Below, piece after piece: positions 28,107 through 36,037 of a stretch of DNA of 64,000 bases. The notes beneath the pieces are model-generated. The model was not told where the DNA came from, ran no database searches, and worked only from the letters and a program-made list of their open reading frames with translations. The first letter of the stretch is position 1. Each line of letters opens with the position of its first letter. This DNA is from Actinomyces sp. S6-Spd3 (GTDB taxonomy: Bacteria; Actinomycetota; Actinomycetes; Actinomycetales; Actinomycetaceae), in NCBI RefSeq assembly GCF_000758755.1, contig NZ_JRMV01000281.1:419981-483980 (forward strand), in the 5' to 3' direction. The translations under genes and the position numbers were made by a program.

Positions 28107-29330
28107 CTGATGAAGCTCGGGCGCAACGATGGCAACTTGCCACGGGCGCGCGCCCTGAGCCGCGAGGTATTCATCAACGGGACCCATTGGTTCGCCCTGC
28201 GAGTAGTCCCAGGCGAGTGCTCGCTGGATACGTGGTTCTAGTAGGATCTCCGGGCTGATTTCGAGGTGTTGAGCCTGCTGGGCTACGCAGTCGCGCACCT
28301 GGAGAAGCAAATCATGTGCCTCTGCACGTAGGCGTTGCCAGTGACGAACGCTAGGGGTGTGTTCATCGTCTTCTTTGCGGTGACGAGGCGGGAGCTGGTT
28401 GTCGGGAAGAACGAGTGCCCTTCCGACGGCGGCCAGAAAACGGTCAGCGTAACGGCGGGTTTGCGGTGAACGAAATTCCGCGATCGAGAGCAGATTATGG
28501 CGGGTTCGGGGTGGGCGTTGAGCAGCGTGAATAATTCCACTGTTGCGCACCAGACGTCCAGGCGCCAAGTCGATTTCTTGCGCAATCGCATCGCGCTCAA
28601 ACCAGAGTTCTCGGGCAATAGCCAGAGCTCTCTTGGAGGTGAGTTTGCCGATGCCGGGAATTGACCGCCAACGATCTTTCTTCGGTTTGGGAGGCGCGGC
28701 CTCGGCAATGTGAGAAAACTCCTGCTGCGCCCACGAAAGGCGCCCGAGAGCCTCTAGACGCAGCTCAAGCGCGTCCTTTAAGGCTGTCAGGAGCTCGACA
28801 TCGAGGACCGCATAGCGGAGCCAATCTTTGGGAAGTGGACGCACAGACCAATTAGCGGCCTGGTGGTCCTTAAGCAAAGCAAGTCCAAGAATCTGTTCGC
28901 ATACTGCAGAAAGGCCGAAGTGCGTGAGGCCGACTAAACGAGAAGCGACCTGGGTGTCAAAGAGCTGGGGGACTTTCAGGCCGAGCTCGCGTAGGTTGGG
29001 AAGATCTTGCGAGGCATCGTGAAGAATCCAGGAGGCTTCAATAGATGACTGAAGGATCTTCAGATCACGGAGCTCAGCGGTATCAATTAAGAAGGAACCG
29101 ACGTCCTCGCGGCGCAGTTGAAGAAGATACGGGGAGGAGCCGTAGCGAAAGCCCTGTGCTCGCTCGACATCGACAGCCAGAGGCATTGCTGAGTGGCCGA
29201 GTTTTTCTGCAGCATCTTTCAAGGCCTCAACGGTCGAAATGACCTCGGGGATCCCGTCTCGGGGAAAGGCAATGAGCTGTGGATCTTCGGTGTCGCCCCG
29301 GAGAATTCCGTAGGGGTTGTCGACTAACAC
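28092..29330 (-). CDS. rnd: ribonuclease D-like 3'-5' exonuclease with HRDC domain
   Basis: The 412-residue DEDDy exonuclease shows its acidic residues in LAVDVERAQ (motif I), HDASQDL (motif II) and YAVLDVELL (motif III). A central HRDC helical domain follows (from about residue 205), and a C-terminal region continues to residue 412. It trims the 3' ends of stable RNA precursors; the nearby tRNA array is a plausible substrate but this is only proximity. The GTG start lies 3 bp after the stop of DUF3000, so the two form an operon. Confidence 0.9.
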   Translation of the reverse strand: MLVDNPYGILRGDTEDPQLIAFPRDGIPEVISTVEALKDAAEKLGHSAMPLAVDVERAQGFRYGSSPYLLQLRREDVGSFLIDTAELRDLKILQSSIEASWILHDASQDLPNLRELGLKVPQLFDTQVASRLVGLTHFGLSAVCEQILGLALLKDHQAANWSVRPLPKDWLRYAVLDVELLTALKDALELRLEALGRLSWAQQEFSHIAEAAPPKPKKDRWRSIPGIGKLTSKRALAIARELWFERDAIAQEIDLAPGRLVRNSGIIHAAQRPPRTRHNLLSIAEFRSPQTRRYADRFLAAVGRALVLPDNQLPPRHRKEDDEHTPSVRHWQRLRAEAHDLLLQVRDCVAQQAQHLEISPEILLEPRIQRALAWDYSQGEPMGPVDEYLAAQGARPWQVAIVAPELHQLLAG

Positions 29331-29333
29331 GAC

Positions 29334-29882
29334 CTAAGCCCTCTCAAGAAAGCGTTGGTTTTCAACGCCAGCGATACGACACATGAGGTCCTGCCACGCG
29401 AGGAGGTGCTCGCCAATCCATGGCGTATTGGGAGTGAGTGAAGCGCGGATTTCCACAGCCAAAGTTGAACCCATTAAGAGAAGACCGCCGAAGGATTCGC
29501 TGACTTCCTTGCTGACAGTTCCAGTCAAGTCATGGAAACCGGCGCCGCGCTCTTCAAGGCAATCGTGGGTCCAATTCCACAAAGCCTCAGACAAGAGGGG
29601 ATCCGAACTCATATCCGCATCGATTTGGGCTCGAAGTTGAGTAACGAGGCGGAATGGACCATTCCATCCCATCTGTCCGTTTGGGTCGTGTAAGACGATG
29701 AAACGTCCGAAGGCGAGTGCTTCATCGTGAGCCATTTGAGTGGTTCGAAGTGCAAGCGCAGCGGTGAAAGGAGCAAGTGCCCGGGGTGCGGGAACTTCCT
29801 CGATTTCAACGTGAGGATGTACCGCGCCTCGCAATGACATGAGTGCGGTTCGGAAATCCTCTGGTGGTGCCACTTCGATCAC
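29334..29882 (-). CDS. DUF3000 family protein
   Basis: This 182-residue protein belongs to the actinobacterial DUF3000 family, of unknown function. It is rich in hydrophobic residues but has no membrane segment. It shares an operon with the RNase D gene, as in mycobacteria, so an RNA-related role is possible but not shown. The GTG start is preceded by AAGGA. A TAAAGT hexamer also lies 7 nt upstream (29890-29895, minus strand), so the mode of initiation is ambiguous. Confidence 0.85.
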   Translation of the reverse strand: MIEVAPPEDFRTALMSLRGAVHPHVEIEEVPAPRALAPFTAALALRTTQMAHDEALAFGRFIVLHDPNGQMGWNGPFRLVTQLRAQIDADMSSDPLLSEALWNWTHDCLEERGAGFHDLTGTVSKEVSESFGGLLLMGSTLAVEIRASLTPNTPWIGEHLLAWQDLMCRIAGVENQRFLERA

Positions 29883-29976
29883 GTCCTTGACTTTATGGGG
29901 GAGTGTCTAAATGGGGGTGGAGGCGCGCCGTCGCAATGAAAAACAGGGTATGTGAGCGGGGACACTCGCTCCTGAT

Positions 29977-30006
29977 TTGTGTTCCGGGGCCAAACCCTGT
30001 TAGGCT
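29977..30006 (+). promoter_or_regulatory. predicted promoter of the tRNA array
   Basis: TTGTGT (29977-29982), an 18-nt spacer and TAGGCT (30001-30006) stand 36 nt before the first tRNA-Gly. The match to consensus is moderate. An inverted repeat, AACAGGGT (29942-29949) and ACCCTGTT (29994-30001), overlaps the region; its significance is unclear. Confidence 0.45.
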
Positions 30007-30042
30007 TCCATCCGTTGCAAAACCGTTTCGATGGTTTCAAAC

Positions 30043-30115
30043 GCGGATGTGGCTCAGTTGGTAGAGCATCACCTTGCCAAGGTGAGGGTCGCGGGTTCGA
30101 GTCCCGTCATCCGCT
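30043..30115 (+). tRNA. tRNA-Gly (anticodon GCC), copy 1
   Basis: A full cloverleaf of 73 nt: a GCGGATG acceptor arm pairing with CATCCGC, anticodon loop TTGCCAA, and T-loop GGGTTCGAGTCCC. The 3' CCA is not encoded. Copy 2 (30238-30310) is identical. Confidence 0.96.
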
Positions 30116-30116
30116 C

Positions 30117-30188
30117 GGGCGATTGGCGCAGTGGTAGCGCGCTTCCCTGACACGGAAGAGGTCACTGGTTCGAACCCAGTATCGCCCA
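30117..30188 (+). tRNA. tRNA-Val (anticodon GAC)
   Basis: A 72-nt cloverleaf with a GGGCGAT acceptor paired to ATCGCCC and anticodon loop CTGACAC. It begins one base after tRNA-Gly copy 1 and has no encoded CCA, so processing must separate the two tightly packed tRNAs. Confidence 0.96.
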
Positions 30189-30237
30189 CTGTCGTTATCT
30201 AACGACGGACAAGGCCCCAGTCTGATAGAGACTGAGT

Positions 30238-30310
30238 GCGGATGTGGCTCAGTTGGTAGAGCATCACCTTGCCAAGGTGAGGGTCGCGGGTTCGAGTCCC
30301 GTCATCCGCT
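30238..30310 (+). tRNA. tRNA-Gly (anticodon GCC), copy 2
   Basis: Identical over 73 nt to copy 1, with different flanks. Two short hairpins lie in the 49-nt spacer before it (stems at 30191-30196/30201-30206 and 30218-30223/30229-30234); they may aid processing. Confidence 0.96.
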
Positions 30311-30348
30311 CTAACCTTCCGAAAATCCTTGTGGTTGAGGTTGGATAG

Positions 30349-30419
30349 GGTGGGTTGGCCGAGAGGCGAGGCAGCGGCCTGCAAAGCCGTATACACCGGT
30401 TCGAATCCGGTACCCACCT
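30349..30419 (+). tRNA. tRNA-Cys (anticodon GCA)
   Basis: A 71-nt cloverleaf with acceptor GGTGGGT paired to ACCCACC, anticodon loop CTGCAAA and discriminator U, as expected for tRNA-Cys. CCA is not encoded. Confidence 0.95.
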
Positions 30420-30420
30420 C

Positions 30421-30492
30421 GGGCGATTGGCGCAGGGGTAGCGCGCTTCCTTCACACGGAAGAGGTCACTGGTTCGATCCCAGTATCGCCCA
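30421..30492 (+). tRNA. tRNA-Val (anticodon CAC)
   Basis: A 72-nt cloverleaf with anticodon loop TTCACAC. It differs from tRNA-Val(GAC) at only a few positions, including the anticodon, and again starts one base after its neighbour (tRNA-Cys). Confidence 0.95.
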
Positions 30493-30525
30493 CGGAAATT
30501 TTGAAACGCTCGCGCGAATCTCGAT

Positions 30526-30554
30526 TTGTGACTGACGCTCGTGCGTGTTAAAGT
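30526..30554 (+). promoter_or_regulatory. predicted promoter of tRNA-Leu
   Basis: TTGTGA (30526-30531), a 17-nt spacer and TAAAGT (30549-30554) stand 36 nt upstream of tRNA-Leu. The spacing is standard for a vegetative promoter. Confidence 0.6.
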
Positions 30555-30590
30555 TTCCAAGCCGCAAAGCTTTGGCTTTGTGAGTCACCT

Positions 30591-30677
30591 GCGCGGGTGG
30601 CGGAATAGGCAGACGCGCTAGCTTGAGGTGCTAGTCCTCATTTTACGAGGGTGGGGGTTCAAGTCCCCCTCCGCGCA
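30591..30677 (+). tRNA. tRNA-Leu (anticodon GAG)
   Basis: An 87-nt class II tRNA with a long variable arm (GTCCTCATTTTACGAGGGT), anticodon loop TTGAGGT and T-loop GGGTTCAAGTCCC. CCA is not encoded. Confidence 0.96.
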
Positions 30678-30683
30678 CAAGTG

Positions 30684-30715
30684 CCCGGGGATCATCTGAT
30701 CCCCGGGTTTTCTTT
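30684..30715 (+). terminator. intrinsic terminator after the tRNA array
   Basis: The palindrome CCCGGGGATCA / TGATCCCCGGG with a minimal loop is followed by TTTTCTTT, a classical Rho-independent terminator for the plus-strand tRNA transcript. Confidence 0.85.
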
Positions 30716-30846
30716 ACATTCCGTGCATCATTGTTGGATGAAAATACGCCGTGGGCGGGTTAAGACGCGTTTTGCAGTGGTAACTCTTGAAGGGCGCACG
30801 TACCCTTTTGGGTAGGACGATAGATACCGTTTTTCAAGGAGAATGC

Positions 30847-31551
30847 ATGCATATCGACGTATGGGCAGATTTTGCGTGCCCTTGGTCTTACCTCGGTATC
30901 CATCATCTACGAGACGCTCTCACGCGTTTTGAACATCGCGATCAGGTTGAGGTTCGTTTCCACGCCTATTTGCTTGATCCTGAGCAATCGAGCGTCCTTC
31001 AGATGTCTCAGGCGGAATTCCTGGTTCATACCCATCCCGGAATGAGCCTGGACGAGGCCGATGAGGCACTCGAGCGCGTCAGTGAACTTTCGCGAGCAGA
31101 TGGTATTTCCTTGGACTTTGAATCCTTGGTTCTTGCTCCGACGTCCTTTGCCCATAAGGCTATGGCTGCAGCTCGAGAAATGGATGAACGCTCTGGAATC
31201 ACGACGGGTGCAGCAACCTACCAATTCACCTACGCCGAGGCCTTGTTCCGCGCACGCTTTGAAGTTGGTTTAAACCTTGCCGACCCCGACGTGCTAATCG
31301 GGTGCGCACAGGACGTGCGAATCCCCGAAATGCTGGTTGTTGACGCGCTCAGCGATCCTGTGGCCTCGTCCGAAGTATTTTCGGACTACCAAATTGCAAT
31401 TCAGATGGGGATTGACTCAATACCGACCTATCTCTTCGATCGGCGTTTCGTCGTTCAAGGTCTCCAGAGCCTCGATGCGACGGTACGTATTTTGGAAAGC
31501 GCGTGGAGCCAATCATTGAGTTCCACAGATACGACGGAGGAAACACACTAA
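30847..31551 (+). CDS. DsbA/FrnE-family thioredoxin-fold protein
   Basis: The 234-residue cytosolic protein belongs to the DsbA-like FrnE / 2-hydroxychromene-2-carboxylate isomerase group. It starts HIDVWADFACPWSYLG, then has a helical insert and a conserved IDSIPTYLFD cis-Pro region. The active site is CPWS, not CPWC, so it has only one of the two redox cysteines; disulfide exchange would need another thiol, or the role is isomerase- or transferase-like. The ATG at 30847 follows AAGGAG; the longer upstream frame lacks a site. It overlaps the GNAT-MazG gene by one base (TAATG). Confidence 0.85.
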   Translation: MHIDVWADFACPWSYLGIHHLRDALTRFEHRDQVEVRFHAYLLDPEQSSVLQMSQAEFLVHTHPGMSLDEADEALERVSELSRADGISLDFESLVLAPTSFAHKAMAAAREMDERSGITTGAATYQFTYAEALFRARFEVGLNLADPDVLIGCAQDVRIPEMLVVDALSDPVASSEVFSDYQIAIQMGIDSIPTYLFDRRFVVQGLQSLDATVRILESAWSQSLSSTDTTEETH

Positions 31552-32573
31552 TGCAGTCATTTGACGTTCGTGGCGATCGCATCGTCTTGGTTCCGATCTC
31601 AGTTGAGGATGCCGCCGATCTCACTGCAGCCCTCCAGGATCCGATTTTTCACGAAACAACTTCGATTCCGTATCCCTACACCTTGTCGATGGCTGAAGGG
31701 AACCTCGCCAAAGTTCCAGCGAAGTGGGAACAGGGGAGCACAGATTGGGCCATTCGAAGTGTCGACGACGGACGTTTCCTTGGCCGCTTCGAACTTATTC
31801 GAAACGCTCACTTTTCTGACCGTTATGAAGTTTCATATTTTGTTAGCCACGATGAATGGGGACAGGGCATTGCAACGGAAGCGGTTGCTTGTGCCCTCGA
31901 TGCTGCTTTTGGAACCTTGGGCGCTTCCCGAGTCGAATGGGCGGCACATGTAGGAAATTGGGGTTCGTGGAAGGCCGTGTGGAAGAACGGCTTCCGCAAG
32001 GAAGGCGTTGTCCGTCTTCCCGGTTACGAGGCCTGGGTGGGGGGCATTCTTTCAACCGACCCGCGCACTCCCGCCACTGCCTGGGACGGTCCCAGTGCTG
32101 GGGCACCCGAAGTCTTGGATTCATCGCGTCCGCAAGATCTTGTTCAGCAGTTCCACCGCACGTACTTCATGCCTGACCGCGTCCGAGACGGTCAGGAACC
32201 GACACTTGACTATGAGCGTCTCCACATGCGAGTGAGCTTGATCCGCGAAGAGTTTGCTGAGCTTCTGGGGGCGGTGTACGGAAAGGAAGCGCGTGCAATC
32301 GTTGAAGAAGCGACGCAGCGCGCAACCGCAGCCGACGATGGAACCCGTGACATTATTGAGACTGCTGATGCCCTCGGGGATTTGGTCTACGTCATCTACG
32401 GCATGGCCCTCGAGTCTGGTATTGACTTGAATCGCGTCCTCGCTGAAATTCAGGCATCGAATTTGTCGAAGCTGATGCCGGATGGAAGCGTAAAGCTTCG
32501 CGAGGATGGCAAGGTTTTGAAGGGGCCGAACTTCTTCACCCCGAACATTGCACGAGCCCTCGGTCAGCAATAA
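31551..32573 (+). CDS. fusion of GNAT N-acetyltransferase and MazG-like (all-alpha NTP pyrophosphatase) domain
   Basis: This 340-residue protein has two domains. Residues about 1-170 are a RimJ/RimL-type GNAT acetyltransferase, with EVSYFVSHDEWGQGIATEA as the acetyl-CoA-binding helix region and W-G-S-W-K near the end of the fold. Residues about 195-340 look like a MazG/PRA-PH all-alpha pyrophosphohydrolase: the acidic metal-binding helices REEFAEL and ETADALGDLVYV, and a conserved SNLSKLMPDG plus KVLKGPNF tail. That tail is similar to what I recall of Deinococcus DR2231-type MazG-like dUTPases. The start ATG at 31551 overlaps the DsbA stop and follows GGAGGA. The acetyl acceptor and nucleotide substrate are unknown. 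Confidence 0.8.
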   Translation: MQSFDVRGDRIVLVPISVEDAADLTAALQDPIFHETTSIPYPYTLSMAEGNLAKVPAKWEQGSTDWAIRSVDDGRFLGRFELIRNAHFSDRYEVSYFVSHDEWGQGIATEAVACALDAAFGTLGASRVEWAAHVGNWGSWKAVWKNGFRKEGVVRLPGYEAWVGGILSTDPRTPATAWDGPSAGAPEVLDSSRPQDLVQQFHRTYFMPDRVRDGQEPTLDYERLHMRVSLIREEFAELLGAVYGKEARAIVEEATQRATAADDGTRDIIETADALGDLVYVIYGMALESGIDLNRVLAEIQASNLSKLMPDGSVKLREDGKVLKGPNFFTPNIARALGQQ

Positions 32574-32647
32574 CACACTTTTTGCGCTCGTCGCGCAGAA
32601 AGTTTTCGGGGACAATGAAGGGGAGCGAACGAGTAAAGGAGAGCGCT

Positions 32648-33745
32648 GTGGCCCGAGTCGTCGTTGTCGGTGGCGGATACGGTGGTGTCACCGTCGCCAA
32701 GGGACTTGATCCTTTGGCTGAAGTCATCTTGGTTGAACAAAAGGATCAATTCGTTCATCACGCTGCCGCTTTGCGTGCAGCTGTTGACGAGGCGTGGCAG
32801 CACTCGATCTTCATGCCCTACACGAACCTTTTGACCAATGGCCGGGTTGTTCATGGAACCGTTTCACGCGTTGAAGGCACTCGGGTACACATTTTCGGGC
32901 AGGATCCGATTGATGCGGACTACGTCGTGCTCGCAACTGGCTCTACCTATCCTTTCCCCGCGAAGTACACAGCCTCGCGTTCAGACGTCGCAAAAGCTCG
33001 TCTGAGCCAGCTTTCCGCGTATCTGCATGGCGCGCGCTCTGTGCTGCTTGTCGGTGGCGGAACCGTTGGCATCGAATTTGCTGGGGAACTGCGTCATGCC
33101 TTCCCCGACATTGACATCACTTTGGTCGAGAAGAGCCCCGAAATCCTGCCGACTTACGGCTTCTCTGAGGCTCTGCGTGAGCAGGTACGTGAGCAGCTGG
33201 CGGAACTGAACATCCGCCTTTTGGAAGGTTCAGAGCTTGCCTACCTCCCGCCGTTTAATGTCGGCGAACTCGGTCACTTCAATGTCGAAACCAAGGACGG
33301 TCAGAGCATCGAAGCAGACATCTGGTTCCAGTGCTATGGCTCGCGTCCAAATTCCGGCTACGTTGTCGGCACCTCTTTGGAAGCTGCGCTGCGTCCCGAT
33401 GGTGCTCTGAGGGTTGAACCGACGCTGCTTGTATCTGGACAAGAGCGGGTCTACGCAGTCGGCGACCTAACCGATGTTCGCGAGTCAAAGCGTGCGGATG
33501 CTGCGCGTGCTCAGGCGCGTGTCGTTATCGCAAATATCTCCGCACAGCTGGCTGGAAAGGCTCCCGAAGTTCAATACGTTCCCAGTGATGAATGGGTGAT
33601 TTTGCCGCTGGGTCCCGAGCACGGTGTGTCCCAGCTTCTCGATAATGAGGGAAATGCTCGTATTCTAGGCGCGGATCAAACTGCCGAGATTAAGGGCGCT
33701 GACCTCATGGTTTCGGGTATTCGTTCTCAGCTGAACTTGCCCTAG
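32648..33745 (+). CDS. NAD(P)/FAD-dependent oxidoreductase (NDH-2/FSP1-like)
   Basis: The 365-residue flavoprotein has an N-terminal FAD-binding Rossmann fold (VVVVGGGYGGVTVAK), a second nucleotide fold (VLLVGGGTVGIEFAGELR), and the C-terminal FAD motif VYAVGDLTDV. Architecture and length fit the type II NADH dehydrogenase / AIF-FSP1-like group. It may pass electrons to quinone, but no clear membrane-anchoring C-terminal helix is visible. A GTG start at 32648 follows AAAGGAG. Confidence 0.85.
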   Translation: MARVVVVGGGYGGVTVAKGLDPLAEVILVEQKDQFVHHAAALRAAVDEAWQHSIFMPYTNLLTNGRVVHGTVSRVEGTRVHIFGQDPIDADYVVLATGSTYPFPAKYTASRSDVAKARLSQLSAYLHGARSVLLVGGGTVGIEFAGELRHAFPDIDITLVEKSPEILPTYGFSEALREQVREQLAELNIRLLEGSELAYLPPFNVGELGHFNVETKDGQSIEADIWFQCYGSRPNSGYVVGTSLEAALRPDGALRVEPTLLVSGQERVYAVGDLTDVRESKRADAARAQARVVIANISAQLAGKAPEVQYVPSDEWVILPLGPEHGVSQLLDNEGNARILGADQTAEIKGADLMVSGIRSQLNLP

Positions 33746-33768
33746 AGTTTCGTGTAGGATATGTGACC

Positions 33769-34083
33769 ATGACCACGAATCCGCGCCTCGTTCTTGATCA
33801 ATTGATCGCAGCCTTCGAAAACCACTATGAAGTTACGTCTTCAGACCAGGTTGACGAGCAGGCACTGCTTGACGCTGAAGAGGCACTTCGTGACGCCTTT
33901 TTCACCTACGACGACGTACTTTTTACGCAGTATGAAGTCGAGCTTCCTTTCGACCTCATTGTCTCTGACGATGAGGAAGACGAAGAAGATGACGATGATT
34001 TCATCGATCTCGACGAAGACGATGAATCAGACGATGACGACGATGATTTCATCGATGTTGAAGATGAGGACGATGACGACTGA
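33769..34083 (+). CDS. small acidic protein with Asp/Glu-rich tail
   Basis: This protein of about 104 residues is not one I recognise. The N-terminal two-thirds is a helical, acidic domain (LVLDQLIAAFENHYEV...). The C-terminal tail is almost purely Asp/Glu with two copies of a DDFID[L/V] unit. The composition recalls acidic tails that contact basic proteins or DNA-binding surfaces, but that is inference. The start is either ATG 33769 or GTG 33763; TAGGAT at 33755-33760 sits 2 nt and 8 nt upstream of them, respectively. A strong hairpin follows its stop. Confidence 0.7.
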   Translation: MTTNPRLVLDQLIAAFENHYEVTSSDQVDEQALLDAEEALRDAFFTYDDVLFTQYEVELPFDLIVSDDEEDEEDDDDFIDLDEDDESDDDDDDFIDVEDEDDDD

Positions 34084-34112
34084 GATTGTCGCCTAAAGGT
34101 CAAGTAAATCTA

Positions 34113-34148
34113 TAAGTGTGGGGCAGCTCGATGGCTGCCCCACACTTA
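34113..34148. terminator. bidirectional hairpin terminator
   Basis: A perfect 15-bp stem (TAAGTGTGGGGCAGC and its complement) with a 6-nt loop lies between the convergent acidic-protein and aldo/keto reductase genes. Its core GTGGGGCAG is shared with the terminator at 24008-24042. Confidence 0.75.
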
Positions 34149-35066
34149 CTATTCGGCTGCTAATTCGTTGAGCACGCCGCGGATCGGTGAAGGCAATTCA
34201 AGCTGTCCACCAAGAAGCTGCTCAAGCTGCTTGAGGTTCCTTGGCCCAATAATTGCACTCGTCACCCCGGGAGTATCGCGTACCCAAGCGAGCGCGATGT
34301 CTGCGATTGAAGACTCAAGCCCCTGCGCAGCCTGGGAGAGGGCCTCGACAATGGGATCACAGGAATCAAGGTACGGCGCAACGGTGTGACGCAGATGAGT
34401 GGAGGCTGCGCGTGAGTCCGGGGGAGTGGCATGGCGGTACTTTCCAGTCAGCACACCTCCGGCAAGTGGCGAGTGCGCAAGAAAACCGAAATTCTTGTCT
34501 TGGGCACGACCAAGGAGGGGAGAAGAACACACAAGTGAGAACTCTTCTTCGACAGCAGTTAAGGGTAGCGTTTCGGACTTTGCCCAAGCCAATGCGCAAT
34601 CCCAGGTATCGCGGTGACTTAACCCCACGTAGTGTGCGCGACCGCTGGAATAAGCCCACTGAAGCGCTAACAGCGTTTCCTCCAGGGGAATCGGTGTACT
34701 TGAAGGCGTCGCTAGCCAAAGATCGACATAATCGGTGTCGAGAATCGCCAGTGTTGTGTCCAGGCAACGCAGCATGTCTCCGCGGGAAGCGGAAACCTCG
34801 TTAGAACCTTGCGAAAAACGCATTGCACCTCGCAGAGCGATAACAATGCGATGACGTCCGACCTGCTTGAGCGCCTGCGCAAGGACGCTAAGTGCGCGTC
34901 CGCTACCGTGGAGAGGGCTAATTTCGACGAGGCTCCCCCCAGCATCAACGAATGCAGTCAACATTGCACAGGCCTGTTCCTCGTCGGTATCGCGCCCCCA
35001 CGTCAACGTACCTAGGCCAAGGCTCGAGACGGCCAGGCCGTGTTTTCCGCAGTGTCGAATATCCAT
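34149..35066 (-). CDS. aldo/keto reductase
   Basis: The 305-residue protein fits the AKR (beta/alpha)8 barrel: VSSLGLGTLTWG near the N-terminus, DYVDLWLATPSST mid-protein, and the C-terminal NADPH-binding IGPRNLKQLEQLLGG. It should reduce a carbonyl with NADPH; the substrate is unknown. The usual catalytic region D-x-A-x-x-Y-G is partly altered (VEISPLHGSGR here), so activity should be tested before it is assumed. The ATG at 35066 is preceded by TACTCT plus 6 nt, suggesting a leaderless transcript. Confidence 0.8.
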   Translation of the reverse strand: MDIRHCGKHGLAVSSLGLGTLTWGRDTDEEQACAMLTAFVDAGGSLVEISPLHGSGRALSVLAQALKQVGRHRIVIALRGAMRFSQGSNEVSASRGDMLRCLDTTLAILDTDYVDLWLATPSSTPIPLEETLLALQWAYSSGRAHYVGLSHRDTWDCALAWAKSETLPLTAVEEEFSLVCSSPLLGRAQDKNFGFLAHSPLAGGVLTGKYRHATPPDSRAASTHLRHTVAPYLDSCDPIVEALSQAAQGLESSIADIALAWVRDTPGVTSAIIGPRNLKQLEQLLGGQLELPSPIRGVLNELAAE

Positions 35067-35072
35067 GGATCT

Positions 35073-35078
35073 AGAGTA
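35073..35078 (-). promoter_or_regulatory. -10 box (TACTCT) of leaderless aldo/keto reductase promoter
   Basis: On the minus strand TACTCT, 6 nt, then ATG at 35066. No ribosome-binding site is evident. Confidence 0.6.
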
Positions 35079-35140
35079 GAACGCCAGCTCTATGACGGCC
35101 TACACATGCACATATTTCGCCCTGACAGGGCCCTGGGCCC

Positions 35141-35146
35141 TACAGT
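35141..35146 (+). promoter_or_regulatory. -10 box (TACAGT) upstream of uppP
   Basis: TACAGT, 6 nt, then ATG at 35153. The 6 nt are GGAGGT, so a ribosome-binding-site-like element also precedes the start; the initiation mode is ambiguous. Confidence 0.45.
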
Positions 35147-35152
35147 GGAGGT

Positions 35153-36010
35153 ATGAGCTGGCTTGATGCAATTATTCTCGGGCTTGTCCAAGGTCTGACA
35201 GAATTTCTTCCAATTTCTTCTTCGGCGCACATTCGAATCGTTGGAGAACTGATGGGGTCCTCTGACCCGGGCGCAGCCTTTACGGCAATTACACAGATCG
35301 GGACAGAACTCGCCGTCCTCATTGTCTTCTGGAAAGACATCGTGCGGATTCTTCGAGCATGGTTCCACTCATTGCCGCTCGGTTCGCGTGACTCACGCGT
35401 CCCATCATCGGATCCTGACGCGCGCATGGGATGGATGATCATCGTTGGCTCCCTTCCCATCGGAATTCTGGGCCTACTCTTCCAAGACGCAATCGATACG
35501 ACGCTGCGTAACTTGTGGATTACCTCTGCGATGCTCATTGTCTTCGGCCTTCTTCTAGGCTTTGTCGACCGTTATGCGCCGGATACGCGCGAGCTGAAAT
35601 CGATGAGTTGGAAAGACGCAATACTCTATGGCCTTGCGCAAGCAATGGCTCTGATCCCCGGCGTCTCCCGTTCGGGAGGAACCATCACCATGGGCCGTTT
35701 CCTCGGCTATTCCCGCGAAGCTGCAGCTCGCTATTCTTTCCTTCTGGCGATGCCCGCGATCATGGCCTCGGGACTGTATAAAGTCGCCAAGGTGGTCACC
35801 GGCGGGGACGCTATTGCGGTCGGCCCAACCATCCTCGCAACAGTGATTGCCTTCGGGGTTGGAATCGTTGTTATTTTGTGGTTCCTCAAGATCATTTCGA
35901 CGCGTTCTTACGCACCTTTTGTGTGGTATCGCATAGCCATTGGTATTCTTGTAGCCCTTGGCCTTGTCACCGGAGTGCTTTCTGCATTGGGAACGGGCGC
36001 AGGCGCGTAA
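35153..36010 (+). CDS. uppP: undecaprenyl-diphosphatase
   Basis: The 285-residue polytopic membrane enzyme dephosphorylates undecaprenyl pyrophosphate to recycle the lipid carrier for peptidoglycan synthesis. Diagnostic motifs are [13 protein letters not shown] near residue 15 and [16 protein letters not shown] around residue 165. About eight membrane segments are visible. Overproduction gives bacitracin resistance in other bacteria. It is followed 27 bp later by the HAD phosphatase. Confidence 0.94.
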   Translation: MSWLDAIILGLVQGLTEFLPISSSAHIRIVGELMGSSDPGAAFTAITQIGTELAVLIVFWKDIVRILRAWFHSLPLGSRDSRVPSSDPDARMGWMIIVGSLPIGILGLLFQDAIDTTLRNLWITSAMLIVFGLLLGFVDRYAPDTRELKSMSWKDAILYGLAQAMALIPGVSRSGGTITMGRFLGYSREAAARYSFLLAMPAIMASGLYKVAKVVTGGDAIAVGPTILATVIAFGVGIVVILWFLKIISTRSYAPFVWYRIAIGILVALGLVTGVLSALGTGAGA

Positions 36011-36037
36011 TCGTTCGAAGAAGAGAGGACCGCACGA

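Noticed and set aside
30199-30560. Minus-strand ORFs of 72 and 98 codons across the tRNA array
   Set aside because: They are antisense translations of tRNA genes, a common source of false proteins; the cloverleaves explain the sequence fully.
33906-34103. Serine-rich minus-strand ORF
   Set aside because: It is the reverse of the Asp/Glu codon runs in the acidic protein and has no start signal of its own.
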